A stretch of DNA of 64,000 nt, taken from assembly GCF_030538695.1 (NCBI RefSeq), contig NZ_JAUNTN010000001.1:1-64000 (forward strand), given 5' to 3'. The notes under the pieces were generated by a model. That model was not told where the DNA came from. It ran no database searches and saw nothing but the letters and a program-made list of their open reading frames with translations. The translations under genes were made by a program, and so were the position numbers. The DNA is from Paracoccus sp. (in: a-proteobacteria). Lineage in GTDB: Bacteria; Pseudomonadota; Alphaproteobacteria; Rhodobacterales; Rhodobacteraceae. Within the stretch, counting starts at the first letter, position 1, and each line of letters starts with the position of its first letter. Positions 16,615-25,076 of this stretch are shown in pieces.

Positions 16615-19308
16615 TCAAACGCGGCGGGATTTCCAAATCTGATAGATCGTCTTACGGCGCTCAAATGCCTCCGGGCCGCCCTCCATAATGGAGATGACGT
16701 TGGCCTGGCAGGACTTATCGTCAATATTTCCGACTGATATTGAGATTGCATCATTTCGGAATCGGCATGTAGTAATGGTTTCGGCATCTCCAAGTACCGG
16801 GAAATTCGCGTTGTGCGTCGCGAAGATGAATTGCTGGTTCGGCTTGAGCCGACGAAGCAGTTTGACCACCTCTTCGTAAACGGTCTGGCTATCAAGATCA
16901 TCTTCTGGCTGGTCGATGAGCAGAAGATCATTCTCTTTCTGGCTAAGCAGGAAGAGCATCATCGCCGAGGCGCGCTGGCCCAGAGAATGAGACAAGAGTG
17001 CCTTGCCGTGATACGTCACTGAATAGCTGTTGGGCACCTGATAGGCGATGAGTGAGTAGAGATTTTCTATGAAGAGACTTCTGAAGTCCTGGCTCTTCCC
17101 CTTTGCGTGAGCACAAGCCTTTTCGAGGTCCTTGAAAACCTCGCCAAAATCAGAATAAGCCTCGGAAAGGTCATTGTAATATTCCTTGCGGAGATTATTT
17201 CCTCGAAGCAATCCGTCAATGTGGACTTTAAAAGCGTTGCGGTCTCCCTTGAACGCCGCCTCTACTCTCAGTGATCCTTGCGATTCATTAATGATTTCAA
17301 GCGCCGCCGCGATGAGTTTGAACTCATCGTGCCATGCATTATTCAGCAAGTTCATGGCCGTCAGAACGGCCTCAAGTCTTGTTCTTTCCTTGCCCGTCCG
17401 CTTGGCAAGCTCGGCGATTCCAGTTTCAAGCTCCTGCTTGCGCTGAGTGAAGTTGATATAGGCATTTGGCTGGATCGAGGTAACGCCCTGTTCCTGCAAC
17501 GCCTTGACCAGCTCCCGTTCGGTCTCGGCAAACTCTTCCTTCAGGCCGTCTCGCACGCCTTCAAGCTCCTGGCGCAGTTCATCTAATTCGGTGGAATTAG
17601 TCTTGATCGTGGCAGCAAGGGCCTTGGCTGTCGCAACCGTGCCTTTTAGTTCCTCCACCTTGGCCGCATAGCGCGTGAAGAAATCTGCATTCTGATCGGA
17701 GGAATGAACTTCGATCAGTTTGAAATCTTCTTCGGCCTGGTTTGCCGCATCATCAATCGTCTTGCGCCAAGCCTCAGCTGCCTCGTGAATGCCCTGACAG
17801 TAGGTCAAGTCCTCGTTATAAATCAGTTTCTTTTCAAGCTTGTCCTTGACGCCGTGCTTGTCAAATTGCTCCAAGTTGAATTTGACATTCTCAAGTTCAT
17901 CTTCTAGCGCCTGCTTGTCCTCTGCATCGCTTCGCGCGGAATGGAAGTTCTCTATCGCCGTTTTAAGTTCGTCTGCGCGCTCCTCGATCTTTTTCCGCAC
18001 GCCCTTAAGGCTATCACCCATGAGCTTTTCGACAAGATCGTGCCCGAAGCCTTTCCCAGCAGCGGCGAGGTCCTTCTGCCCGAAGTAAAGTGGCTTGGCG
18101 ATAATCGTTTCCCTAATAGAGACTCCCGGGCGCAGCACGCCATCGACATAGACATCTGGAGAGTGCCCCCAAATGCGTCTCACCTCAAAGCGACCGCCAT
18201 GCCGATCGGTCGCTTCAACAATCACCTTGCCGCCGCTTTTCAGAACATGGGGCAGGAGTTTGTCCTTGTATTCCTTGTCCTGCGCTTTGTCGCCAAAGGG
18301 GATATCCAGGGCATAACGCACGCTTTCCAGGATAGAGGATTTTCCGCTGCCCTGGATGCCGATCAGGCAGTTCAGATGCGGGGAGAAAGTAACGCGACAG
18401 CCATCCAGCAACCCGCCTTCAAAGCGAACAGCGTTGACATGGGAATGCCCTAAGGACGGAAATTCCGACGCAACGCGGAAAGTATGATCGGTCAAGGCAA
18501 ACTTTACGGCATCGAAGCCAACATCGCCCAACTTCAGATAGACCGTTCTGCCTTTGCCGATCTCGGTTATTTCTTTTGCATCAGAGCCTTCTACTTCGGC
18601 CGGATATTGATCGCCCCACCAGCCCTTGACTTTCGTGCGGCAAACGCTATCCGGTTTGTCATGGGTGCGAACCTTCTGGAAGCCCAGAGCATATTTTTGA
18701 ATGAGCGGCTCAGCGGCAAGCTCGCCCATTCGGCCCCCGCTTAACTCTTTCCACAATCCACTATTAGCCTCAACGTGTGCGAATATAATGAAAAAGTCGC
18801 GGTTGTATGCTTCCAGCGTCTTCAGCGTCTCGATTAGGTCGTCGTTGCTGCGTCCGTTTTCCTGCTCGTATTGCGCGGGGACCTTGCCAGCGAATGCAAC
18901 GCCAAGAAACTGGTTGATGTAATCCTGCCCCTCGGCCAACCAAGCTTCGGAAAATACCACAAGTGTGTGAACACCGTTTGCGCCGTCCTTGACGGACAGC
19001 TCCACGCCAGGGAGCACACCGATGCCGGATTTGCGCGCCCTTTTGCGCAGTGCCTTAAATTCGTCAAGGTCAAATTTGTTGTGGTTGGTGATGACAGCAA
19101 GGCGTATTCCGGCAGCTTCAAGCGCCTCTACATAGCTGGCGACGAAACGGTCATCGTCGCCATCATAGCGAAATTCCTTATCTGCTCGAGTGTGCAGGTG
19201 AAAATCTGCCCTTAACCACTGTGCGCCATGTTCGAAAAGTTTCTGAAGAGCCTCACTCAATCTTAAAATCCTGTGATAAAGCCATCTTCTGACAATGAAA
19301 TCACGCAA
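16615..19308 (-). CDS. PHP-domain SMC-like ATPase (TrlF-type)
   Basis: An 897-aa fusion. The N-terminal PHP phosphoesterase domain has metal motifs ADFHLHTRAD, ITNHNKF, LPGVELS and FAHVE, spanning roughly residues 33-200. An ABC/SMC-type ATPase follows: Walker A in LIGIQGSGKSSILES (about 320), a long coiled coil (about 450-700), a signature-like SHSLGQRASAMM, Walker B LLLIDQPEDDLD and an H-loop in FATHNANF. This architecture matches TrlF-family proteins found near RNA-repair and anti-phage genes. The start shown is TTG 19308; TTG 19260, after an AGGA, is an alternative. It is the first gene of the minus-strand module ending at 14631. Likely an ATP-driven sensor with nuclease or phosphatase activity. 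Confidence 0.85.
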   Translation of the reverse strand: MRDFIVRRWLYHRILRLSEALQKLFEHGAQWLRADFHLHTRADKEFRYDGDDDRFVASYVEALEAAGIRLAVITNHNKFDLDEFKALRKRARKSGIGVLPGVELSVKDGANGVHTLVVFSEAWLAEGQDYINQFLGVAFAGKVPAQYEQENGRSNDDLIETLKTLEAYNRDFFIIFAHVEANSGLWKELSGGRMGELAAEPLIQKYALGFQKVRTHDKPDSVCRTKVKGWWGDQYPAEVEGSDAKEITEIGKGRTVYLKLGDVGFDAVKFALTDHTFRVASEFPSLGHSHVNAVRFEGGLLDGCRVTFSPHLNCLIGIQGSGKSSILESVRYALDIPFGDKAQDKEYKDKLLPHVLKSGGKVIVEATDRHGGRFEVRRIWGHSPDVYVDGVLRPGVSIRETIIAKPLYFGQKDLAAAGKGFGHDLVEKLMGDSLKGVRKKIEERADELKTAIENFHSARSDAEDKQALEDELENVKFNLEQFDKHGVKDKLEKKLIYNEDLTYCQGIHEAAEAWRKTIDDAANQAEEDFKLIEVHSSDQNADFFTRYAAKVEELKGTVATAKALAATIKTNSTELDELRQELEGVRDGLKEEFAETERELVKALQEQGVTSIQPNAYINFTQRKQELETGIAELAKRTGKERTRLEAVLTAMNLLNNAWHDEFKLIAAALEIINESQGSLRVEAAFKGDRNAFKVHIDGLLRGNNLRKEYYNDLSEAYSDFGEVFKDLEKACAHAKGKSQDFRSLFIENLYSLIAYQVPNSYSVTYHGKALLSHSLGQRASAMMLFLLSQKENDLLLIDQPEDDLDSQTVYEEVVKLLRRLKPNQQFIFATHNANFPVLGDAETITTCRFRNDAISISVGNIDDKSCQANVISIMEGGPEAFERRKTIYQIWKSRRV

Positions 19309-19732
19309 TGAGGGGTTGTGTAAAGTCAGAAGCCGACAGGTCCGAGGATGTCCAGCGCGGCGCGCGGGCGGCGACAGTATGACATGTCATGAGGTGCAAC
19401 AGCGACTGTGTCTGAGCTGTCCCTGCAACTGTGTTGCAGGGACTCGGGAGAGCCGACGATCCTATCGTCAAGGAGCCTCGGGTCCGCTTCCATGCCCTTG
19501 TACGGGTGGTGCCGCACATGCAGTGAAGGTCCGCTGTCCGCCCTTCGTGCCAGAGCCTCTAGCAGTGACGGCAATGGAACTTTTGCAGGCCCTGAATCGC
19601 GAATCTTAGGCAGTCGAGGGCAGCACAATGCTATGCTCCGGCGCCGTTCATTCAGTTGAGACTGAGAATTCCTCACGCGCCGAGACCTATGCCTTATGCA
19701 TACTTCCCCGGCGAAGATGTGGAGGAATAGCT
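19309..19732. other. Divergent intergenic region with two palindromes
   Basis: No gene is supported. ATGACATGTCAT (19379-19390) is a perfect 12-bp palindrome, and CCTGCAAC-TGT-GTTGCAGG (19422-19440) is a perfect 8-bp stem with a 3-base loop. The region must carry promoters for the minus-strand PHP-ATPase module and the plus-strand thioesterase gene, so both could be operator or attenuator structures. Confidence 0.5.
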
Positions 19733-20194
19733 ATGCAGGTCGGCGATCCAATTTCCGAGGAAATCATCATCCGAGCACGAGAAAGCTTTGCACGACAGGG
19801 GCTCATGGCGCATCTCGGGGCCGAAATGGCGGATGTGCGCGCGGGGCTTGTCACGCTGCGACTGCCGTTCCGTCCAGAACTCACGCAACAGCATGGCTAC
19901 TTCCATGCCGGCGGGACATCGGCCATCGCCGACAGCGCAGGCGGTTACGCTGGGTTCACCCTCTTCCCCAAAGGCAGTTCAGTCCTGACGGTCGAGTTCA
20001 AACTGAACCTGATCAGTCCGGCGCAAGGAAATTATCTCGAGGCTGTTGGCCGCGTGATCAAGAACGGTCGCACACTGACAATCTGCCAGCTCGATGTATG
20101 GGGCGTTGATGGAAAACGCCGTAAACATGTCGCCACGGGGATGCAAACCCTGATCTGCTTGCATGACACGCCAGACCTGCCCGCTTCGCGCTAG
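19733..20194 (+). CDS. PaaI-family hotdog thioesterase
   Basis: A 153-aa single hotdog-fold protein. The PaaI signature is visible as QQHGYFHAGGTSAIADSAGG, with the usual His-Gly helix entry, followed by VEFKLNLISPAQGNYLEAVG. Such enzymes hydrolyse acyl-CoA thioesters, often aromatic ones. ATG 19733 has a strong GGAGGAA seven bases upstream. It stands between a divergent defence-like module and a convergent DUF1127 gene; no aromatic catabolism genes are near. Confidence 0.9.
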   Translation: MQVGDPISEEIIIRARESFARQGLMAHLGAEMADVRAGLVTLRLPFRPELTQQHGYFHAGGTSAIADSAGGYAGFTLFPKGSSVLTVEFKLNLISPAQGNYLEAVGRVIKNGRTLTICQLDVWGVDGKRRKHVATGMQTLICLHDTPDLPASR

Positions 20195-20388
20195 AACAGG
20201 TCTTCTCGGCGAATGGCCTGAACAGGATTGAAGATCGGCAGATCTTGACGATCCAATCCCAGATCTTCCAACGCCGCGTCGCTCAAGCGATAAAAGGCCC
20301 GAAACCGGCGCGGCAGCCGAGCCAGGCGTGATGCGAGACCATCTTTGTCGTGCTCTTGCGTTGAATTTGCCGTGCATCGCGGGTTCAT
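20191..20388 (-). CDS. DUF1127 (YjiS-like) small protein
   Basis: 65 residues. The C-terminal half LARLPRRFRAFYRLSDAALE then DLGLDRQDLP is the DUF1127 motif, an Arg-rich amphipathic helix plus the L(x)DIG-type ending. Members are small regulators, some RNA-binding, involved in phosphate or metabolic control in alphaproteobacteria. ATG 20388 has GGAGGTGACC directly upstream; the longer upstream frame is not coding. It overlaps the thioesterase end by four bases in convergent orientation. Confidence 0.8.
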   Translation of the reverse strand: MNPRCTANSTQEHDKDGLASRLARLPRRFRAFYRLSDAALEDLGLDRQDLPIFNPVQAIRREDLF

Positions 20389-20597
20389 GGTCACCTCCGG
20401 TGTCTTCCCCCAGAGAATGCACCCCGTACCCAGAACCATGAATTTCGGATCCCTCAGCGGATATTGAGAATTCCTCCCTTTGATCGCCGCCGCGAAATCC
20501 TCAGGACCACCGGAAGATTCCTCAATTGCGAGCAGCCATGCTGCGGCACGACAGTCAGCTCCGACCGCTAAAGCGGACGGAGAAGGAGACCGGAATA

Positions 20598-20975
20598 ATG
20601 ACAAGACTTTCCCGCACTGACCTTGAAACCCATGCCAGGCATTGGATCGCCGCCTGGAACGCGCATGACGTGGAGACGGTTCTCGCGCCATTCGCCGAAG
20701 ACTCCGTCTTCATCAGCCCTCTCGCCAAGCAGGTGGCGGGTGACGCCCGGATCATTGGGAAGGACGCTCTGCGGCAGTACTGGACCGACGCCCTGGCACG
20801 CGTGCCCGATCTGCATTTCGAACTGAGCGGAACCGCCGTAGACGAAGAGTCGCAATCCGTGACGGTTTTCTATGTGTCGCGAGCCGGCGGTCGGGTCAGG
20901 CATGCCTGCGAACACATGCGGTTTCGCGACGGCGTCCAGTTTCTGGGCGAAGCCTATTACGGGTCCGAGGAATGA
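20598..20975 (+). CDS. SnoaL-like / NTF2-fold protein
   Basis: A 125-aa cone-shaped NTF2-fold protein. The opening ARHWIAAWNAHDVETVLAPF and EDSVFISP segment is the usual SnoaL start, ending in a MRFRDG strand. Members are small isomerases, hydrolases or ligand-binding proteins; the substrate cannot be inferred. The ribosome-binding site AAGGAG lies before ATG 20598. It is coupled by an ATGA overlap to a cupin gene. Confidence 0.85.
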   Translation: MTRLSRTDLETHARHWIAAWNAHDVETVLAPFAEDSVFISPLAKQVAGDARIIGKDALRQYWTDALARVPDLHFELSGTAVDEESQSVTVFYVSRAGGRVRHACEHMRFRDGVQFLGEAYYGSEE

Positions 20976-21370
20976 CAGGCCCCCTGCGCGCGACAGCCGC
21001 GAACCATTACCCCTGGGGTAACGGCTGTGATGGCTGGAGACTGGTCGATCGCCCCGAACTTTCACTGCGCGAAGAGCGCCTGCCGCCCGGCGGTGCCGAA
21101 GCACCACATTATCATCGGGTCTCCCGCCAGATCTTCTATGTCCTTGCCGGGGAACTGACGATCAGGGTTCCGGGCCGTATCCTCTTGGCCAAGGCGGGAG
21201 AGGCCCTGGAAATCTCCCCGGGCCTGGGACATTTGGTGCAGAACAACGGGCTCGAAGATCTGCGCATCCTGCTCGTGTCCGCCCCTGATACGGCCGGCGA
21301 CCGGTATCCGGTCGAAGACCATGCGGCCATCCCGGCGGATGTAGCACACCATCCGATGTATTGGCTCTAG
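20972..21370 (+). CDS. Cupin-domain protein
   Basis: A 132-aa single-domain cupin. Motif 1 is PHYHRVSRQIFYVLAGEL (metal ligands His-x-His and Gln/Tyr region) and motif 2 follows as PGLGHLVQNNG. It probably binds a metal and a small molecule and may act as an isomerase or stability factor. Its start overlaps the SnoaL stop, indicating an operon of two small metabolic proteins. Confidence 0.87.
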   Translation: MTGPLRATAANHYPWGNGCDGWRLVDRPELSLREERLPPGGAEAPHYHRVSRQIFYVLAGELTIRVPGRILLAKAGEALEISPGLGHLVQNNGLEDLRILLVSAPDTAGDRYPVEDHAAIPADVAHHPMYWL

Positions 21371-21720
21371 CCCGCCCCGGACAAAATCTCCCGCTCGGTT
21401 GAGACCTTCTCAATCGGCGTGGAGGCGGCTCCCGGCTAGCACTTGAGACAAAGAGCGGATGCCAGAAGCCATGAACATCAATGATCTCAGAAGATCCTTG
21501 GGCGCCGCCTCTGGCGAGACACCGACTCCCGGCCTGTCGGGTCTTCAACGACTTGCACTTCTTTGGGTCACGGCCATCCTGCTGACATTTCTGTCCTTCG
21601 TCTCTTATCCTCACCGATCTGGCGAAACGGGCTCCATTCAGGATCGTGCCGAGCAAACCAACGACCTTGGGCGGGTGTACTCCCTGAGGGACGACTGCTG
21701 CATCTGGTCCGGCCACGCGC
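21371..21720. other. Intergenic region before an MFS gene
   Basis: About 350 bases with no well-supported gene. A plus-strand frame from 21459 (89 codons, one hydrophobic stretch) ends inside the MFS start and lacks a recognised domain. The region holds the palindrome described at 21399-21413. Confidence 0.4.
21399..21413. promoter_or_regulatory. TTGAGA-N3-TCTCAA palindrome, LysR-type half-sites
   Basis: Perfect arms TTGAGA and TCTCAA separated by CCT, with the T-N11-A core favoured by LysR regulators. Its right half plus flank (CTTCTCAATCGGCG) recurs with one change at 22996-23009, and the same arm type recurs at 34255-34269. It lies downstream of the cupin gene and about 300 bases upstream of the MFS start. 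Confidence 0.45.
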
Positions 21721-22971
21721 ATGACTGACTCAGCCCAATTGTCCCCGTTGCGCCGCATTGTCTTCGTCTCTCTGCCATTCACCTTCGCCTACCTGCTCTC
21801 CGAACTCTTTCGAAATGCGAACGCTGTTCTGGAGCCTCGTCTCACGGCCGAGTTTCAGCTTGAGCCTGCGACCATGGGCATAATGACCTCCGCCTTCCTT
21901 GGCGCACTGGCCGGCTCGCAGCTGTTCGTCGGCCAGGCCCTGGACAAGTTCGGGCCGAAACGCGTGCTGGTGGTTACGCTCCTCCTGGCTGTCGTCGCAT
22001 CCGCGCTCTTCGCCGGGGCACAAACAGCCCACATGCTCGTCCTGACGCGTTTCATGATCGGCCTCGGACTTTCCGCTTGCTGGACCGGCGCCTACAAGGC
22101 GAACACCCTGTGGTGGCCGAGGGAGCGCCTGCCCCTGGTAAACGCCATCACGATTGCAGCGGCCGGCCTTGGCTCCCTGGCGGCCACCAGCCCGACCGAA
22201 TGGCTGCTACGCCAAATCGGCTGGCGCGAAATTTTTCTGGGTCTCGCCGGCGTCACTGCTACCATTGCATTGATCATCGCCACGGTGGTTCCGCCCCAGA
22301 CGAGGGAACGGGCCGCACCCGCGATCGCGGAACCGGCTGTGGAGGGACTGCGTGGTGTCCTCACGCACCCCGCCTTTCTCGCCATCGCACCGGCTTCGGC
22401 CCTCTGTCAGGGAGCCTGGGTCGCCTATCAGGGGCTCTGGGCCGGGATCTGGCTGCGCGACGCGATTGCCCTCCCGTCGACTGCGGCAGCGGGCATTCTG
22501 ATGGCACTCTCCCTTGCCGTCATCGTGGGGCAATTCGGCTTCGGTCTGCTTGCCGATCGGATCGCCCGCACCGACCGGCACCTGTTCCGCCTGACGTTCG
22601 CCCTGACGCTTGGCTTTGTGCTGTGCCAGTTTGCGGTTGCCGGTGCTGGCGCGTCCCTGCAGACCATCCTCTGGGCTGGCTACGGGCTGTTCACCGCGGG
22701 TCCCATCCTTGCCTACGCGCTTCTGGTCCGGCTGCTACCCGACGCAGTGTCCGGCCGCGCTATCGCCATGCTCAATCTCGGCGCTGTCCTCACCGGTTTC
22801 TTGATGCAGGGCGGCATCGGCGCAGGCATCGAGGCTTTGGTTCGGCTTGGGTGGAGCATTTCGTCCGCCCATGTGACGTTCATCGTGCTGATCGCCGGTC
22901 TGCAAGCCATCGCTCTGGCGTGGATGGCTCTGCATCAAGGTCGCGCCCTGGGTCTGGACAAGGTTCGGTGA
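21721..22971 (+). CDS. MFS transporter
   Basis: A 416-aa membrane protein with about twelve hydrophobic segments. The loop 2-3 signature appears as GQALDKFGPKRVLV, and the second-half counterpart as GLLADRIARTDRH. The FxANAVLEPRL start of helix 1 resembles nitrate/nitrite- or metabolite-type MFS permeases of the OFA/NarK neighbourhood; the substrate is unknown. It is followed by a PEBP and a PhzF gene on the same strand. Confidence 0.9.
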   Translation: MTDSAQLSPLRRIVFVSLPFTFAYLLSELFRNANAVLEPRLTAEFQLEPATMGIMTSAFLGALAGSQLFVGQALDKFGPKRVLVVTLLLAVVASALFAGAQTAHMLVLTRFMIGLGLSACWTGAYKANTLWWPRERLPLVNAITIAAAGLGSLAATSPTEWLLRQIGWREIFLGLAGVTATIALIIATVVPPQTRERAAPAIAEPAVEGLRGVLTHPAFLAIAPASALCQGAWVAYQGLWAGIWLRDAIALPSTAAAGILMALSLAVIVGQFGFGLLADRIARTDRHLFRLTFALTLGFVLCQFAVAGAGASLQTILWAGYGLFTAGPILAYALLVRLLPDAVSGRAIAMLNLGAVLTGFLMQGGIGAGIEALVRLGWSISSAHVTFIVLIAGLQAIALAWMALHQGRALGLDKVR

Positions 22972-22995
22972 TCATTTCTACCGGGCCCCTGAAAG

Positions 22996-23009
22996 CTTCT
23001 CAATCGCCG
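22996..23009. promoter_or_regulatory. Partial copy of the TCTCAA motif upstream of the PEBP gene
   Basis: CTTCTCAATCGCCG matches 13 of 14 bases of the sequence at 21406-21419. The left arm here is CTGAAA instead of TTGAGA, so symmetry is imperfect. It sits 53 bases before the PEBP start, a sensible operator position. Confidence 0.35.
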
Positions 23010-23061
23010 CATCTAACACATTGGAATACCGTCAAATCATGGAAGTCGAGGAGAGACATTC

Positions 23062-23607
23062 ATGATGATGAACCTAAGCCGTACTGCTCTGTTCTCAATG
23101 GCGCTCGCCGCCACTCCCGTTGTCGCTCACGCGTTCGATCTGGACAGCCGCGACCTGCGGGAGGGTGAAACGATCCGCATGGAATTGGTGAATTCGACCA
23201 TGGGGTGCGAGGGGCTCAACCAATCCCCGCACCTGGTCTGGAATGACCCGCCCGCAGGAACGCAGAGCTTCGCGATTACGGTCTACGACCCGGACGCCCC
23301 GACCGGCAGCGGTTGGTGGCACTGGATCGTTCTGGATATTCCGGCGCACACACGAGCGATGCTCGCGGGCGCCTCCGGCTACCTGCCCGCCCCTCTGGTC
23401 GAGTCCCTGACGGATTTCGGGCAGCCCGGCTATGGCGGCCCCTGCCCGCCTGAGGGCGCAGTCCCGCATCGCTACGAGTTCACCGTCTATGCCATCGACG
23501 TGCCGAGCCTGGGGTTGGACGCCAGCGCCATGCCCGCCCTCGCCGGCTACATGATCCACGCGCACAGCCTCGGCAGTGTGACACTGAAAGCGCGCTACGG
23601 GCGCTGA
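23062..23607 (+). CDS. YbhB/YbcL-family PEBP-like protein, exported
   Basis: A 181-aa Raf-kinase-inhibitor-like protein. A signal peptide (about residues 1-23, ending AHA) precedes the PEBP core: QSPHLVWNDPP, YDPDAPTGSGWWHWIV with the phosphate-binding Asp-Pro-Asp and His, and GPCPPEGAVPHRYEFTVYA. These periplasmic proteins bind small anionic ligands; enzymatic function is unproven. GAGGAG lies about ten bases before the first of three consecutive ATGs. It is followed by phzF-like 19 bases later. Confidence 0.92.
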   Translation: MMMNLSRTALFSMALAATPVVAHAFDLDSRDLREGETIRMELVNSTMGCEGLNQSPHLVWNDPPAGTQSFAITVYDPDAPTGSGWWHWIVLDIPAHTRAMLAGASGYLPAPLVESLTDFGQPGYGGPCPPEGAVPHRYEFTVYAIDVPSLGLDASAMPALAGYMIHAHSLGSVTLKARYGR

Positions 23608-23626
23608 AAGCAAGGACTTAACGACC

Positions 23627-24502
23627 ATGAAGAAACGCATGCTTCAGATCGATGCCTTTTCGGACCGACCCTTGCTGGGCAATCCGGCGGCAGTGGTCTT
23701 CGACGCCGACGACTTGTCCACCGAGATCATGCAACGCATCGCGCGCGAGATGAACCTCTCCGAGACCGTGTTCCTGCTTCGCCCGACCGGTGACGCGGAC
23801 TATCGCGCCCGCATTTTTACCCCGGTGCGCGAATTGCCCTTCGCCGGTCATCCGACCCTCGCCGCCGCCCATGCGTTTTGCGGCGAGCAAAGCAGAACGC
23901 CCCAAAGCCTGACGCAGGAATGCGGCATCGGACTGGTTCCGATCCGCGTCGAAGACGACCTTTACACGATGACGCAGGCAACGCCCCAATTCCGCGATGT
24001 GCCGGTCGCCAAAGCTGAACTTGCCGAGGCGATCTGCCTTCCGCTCGACGTGCTCGCAGACAGCCCGCATCAGATCGTCTCAACGGGGGTTCCATGGCTG
24101 TTGCTTGAGCTGCACGACGTCCAGGCACTGGCCGGCCTGCGACCCGACCTCGGCCGGATCGAGCGGATCTGCCATGGGCTCGGCGCGGCAGGGCTCACGG
24201 TCTTTGCCGACAGCGGGTCCGGGGCCACGCCGCGCTTGCGTGTACGCACCTTTGCTCCGGGTGAGGGCGTGGCCGAGGATCCTGTTTGTGGGTCTGGCAA
24301 TGGTGCCATCGCTGCGTGGATCGCCACGCATCGCGACGCGGTGCCTCGGGGTGGTTACCTGTCGGAGCAAGGGGTCGAGATGGGTCGGCGCGGGCTGGTT
24401 CACGCGGGCTGGGAAACGACAGCAGAAGGGCTGCGGATCAACATAGGCGGGGCCGCTTGTATCGTCCTGCGGGGCGAACTGGATCTGGGTGACGCGTCCT
24501 GA
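23627..24502 (+). CDS. PhzF-family isomerase
   Basis: A 291-aa two-lobed PhzF/DapF-fold protein. The N-terminal lobe shows IDAFSDRPLLGNPAAVV and the catalytic Glu in LSETVFLL; FTPVRELPFAGHPTLAAAHA gives the conserved Asp/Glu-Leu-Pro-Phe-Ala-Gly-His-Pro; the C-terminal lobe has EDPVCGSGNGAIAAW. Family members isomerise or epimerise small acids; only PhzF itself acts in phenazine synthesis and no other phenazine genes are here. The stop codon abuts the stop of the convergent ATPase gene with no gap. Confidence 0.92.
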   Translation: MKKRMLQIDAFSDRPLLGNPAAVVFDADDLSTEIMQRIAREMNLSETVFLLRPTGDADYRARIFTPVRELPFAGHPTLAAAHAFCGEQSRTPQSLTQECGIGLVPIRVEDDLYTMTQATPQFRDVPVAKAELAEAICLPLDVLADSPHQIVSTGVPWLLLELHDVQALAGLRPDLGRIERICHGLGAAGLTVFADSGSGATPRLRVRTFAPGEGVAEDPVCGSGNGAIAAWIATHRDAVPRGGYLSEQGVEMGRRGLVHAGWETTAEGLRINIGGAACIVLRGELDLGDAS

Positions 24503-25048
24503 TCAGATGGACTGATCCAAAACCTCCAGAACAAAATCGACCCGCGCCTCGACCGTGGCCAAAGGCAGCGGCAGCAGGTCATATCCGGCCATGGCATAGG
24601 CCTGCTCCATTGCCTCTGCAGTCGCAACCGCCTCGTCGAAATCCTGCCCGCGCTGCGCATCCTGACCGAAGATCTCGGGCCAGGGCGGCGCAAGAAACAC
24701 CGTCGGGCGATACCGGTAGAACTCGGCCGCCGCGTGAACATGTGCGGGCGCCTCTCCCTCATAGAGCTGAAGATAACCGATCACATCGGGAATGCCGCGA
24801 TCGAAGACCACCGGACCGTCGGTCCCCTGCGCCTCGTGCCAAGAGCGCATCTCCCAGCCGAGCATGAGCTCTGCAAAAAGCTGCCGGTCCTGACCGTGCC
24901 ACCCTGTCCCGCCAATCCGGGTCTGATCCTGAATGATCGCGCGCCCGGCTTCGGGCATCGTTGCGAGACCATGCCGCGCCAGTGCGGACAGAAGCGTCGT
25001 CTTGCCCGATCCCGGCCCGCCGGTAATGACGAAAAGTCGGTCGTTCAT
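24503..25048 (-). CDS. AAA_28-type P-loop ATPase/kinase
   Basis: 181 residues. Walker A is VITGGPGSGKTTLLSAL at residues 6-22, followed by a VFDRGIPDVIGYL segment (Asp-Arg-Gly like nucleoside/adenylylsulfate kinases) and a VFLAPPWPEIF strand. Such small ATPases resemble predicted NTP-dependent kinases; the substrate is unknown. The in-frame extension upstream to 25309 overlaps the hydrolase gene and is Arg-rich noise, so ATG 25048 is chosen. It is co-directional with the hydrolase gene 28 bases upstream. Confidence 0.83.
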   Translation of the reverse strand: MNDRLFVITGGPGSGKTTLLSALARHGLATMPEAGRAIIQDQTRIGGTGWHGQDRQLFAELMLGWEMRSWHEAQGTDGPVVFDRGIPDVIGYLQLYEGEAPAHVHAAAEFYRYRPTVFLAPPWPEIFGQDAQRGQDFDEAVATAEAMEQAYAMAGYDLLPLPLATVEARVDFVLEVLDQSI

Positions 25049-25076
25049 GTTGATCCTAGTGGAAAGAAACCTGCAT

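Noticed and set aside
16407..16931. Minus-strand frame overlapping the 3' end of the PHP-ATPase gene
   Set aside because: About 70 codons lie in the gap before the MBL gene and could be real, but there is no recognised domain and no convincing start or ribosome-binding site in the gap.
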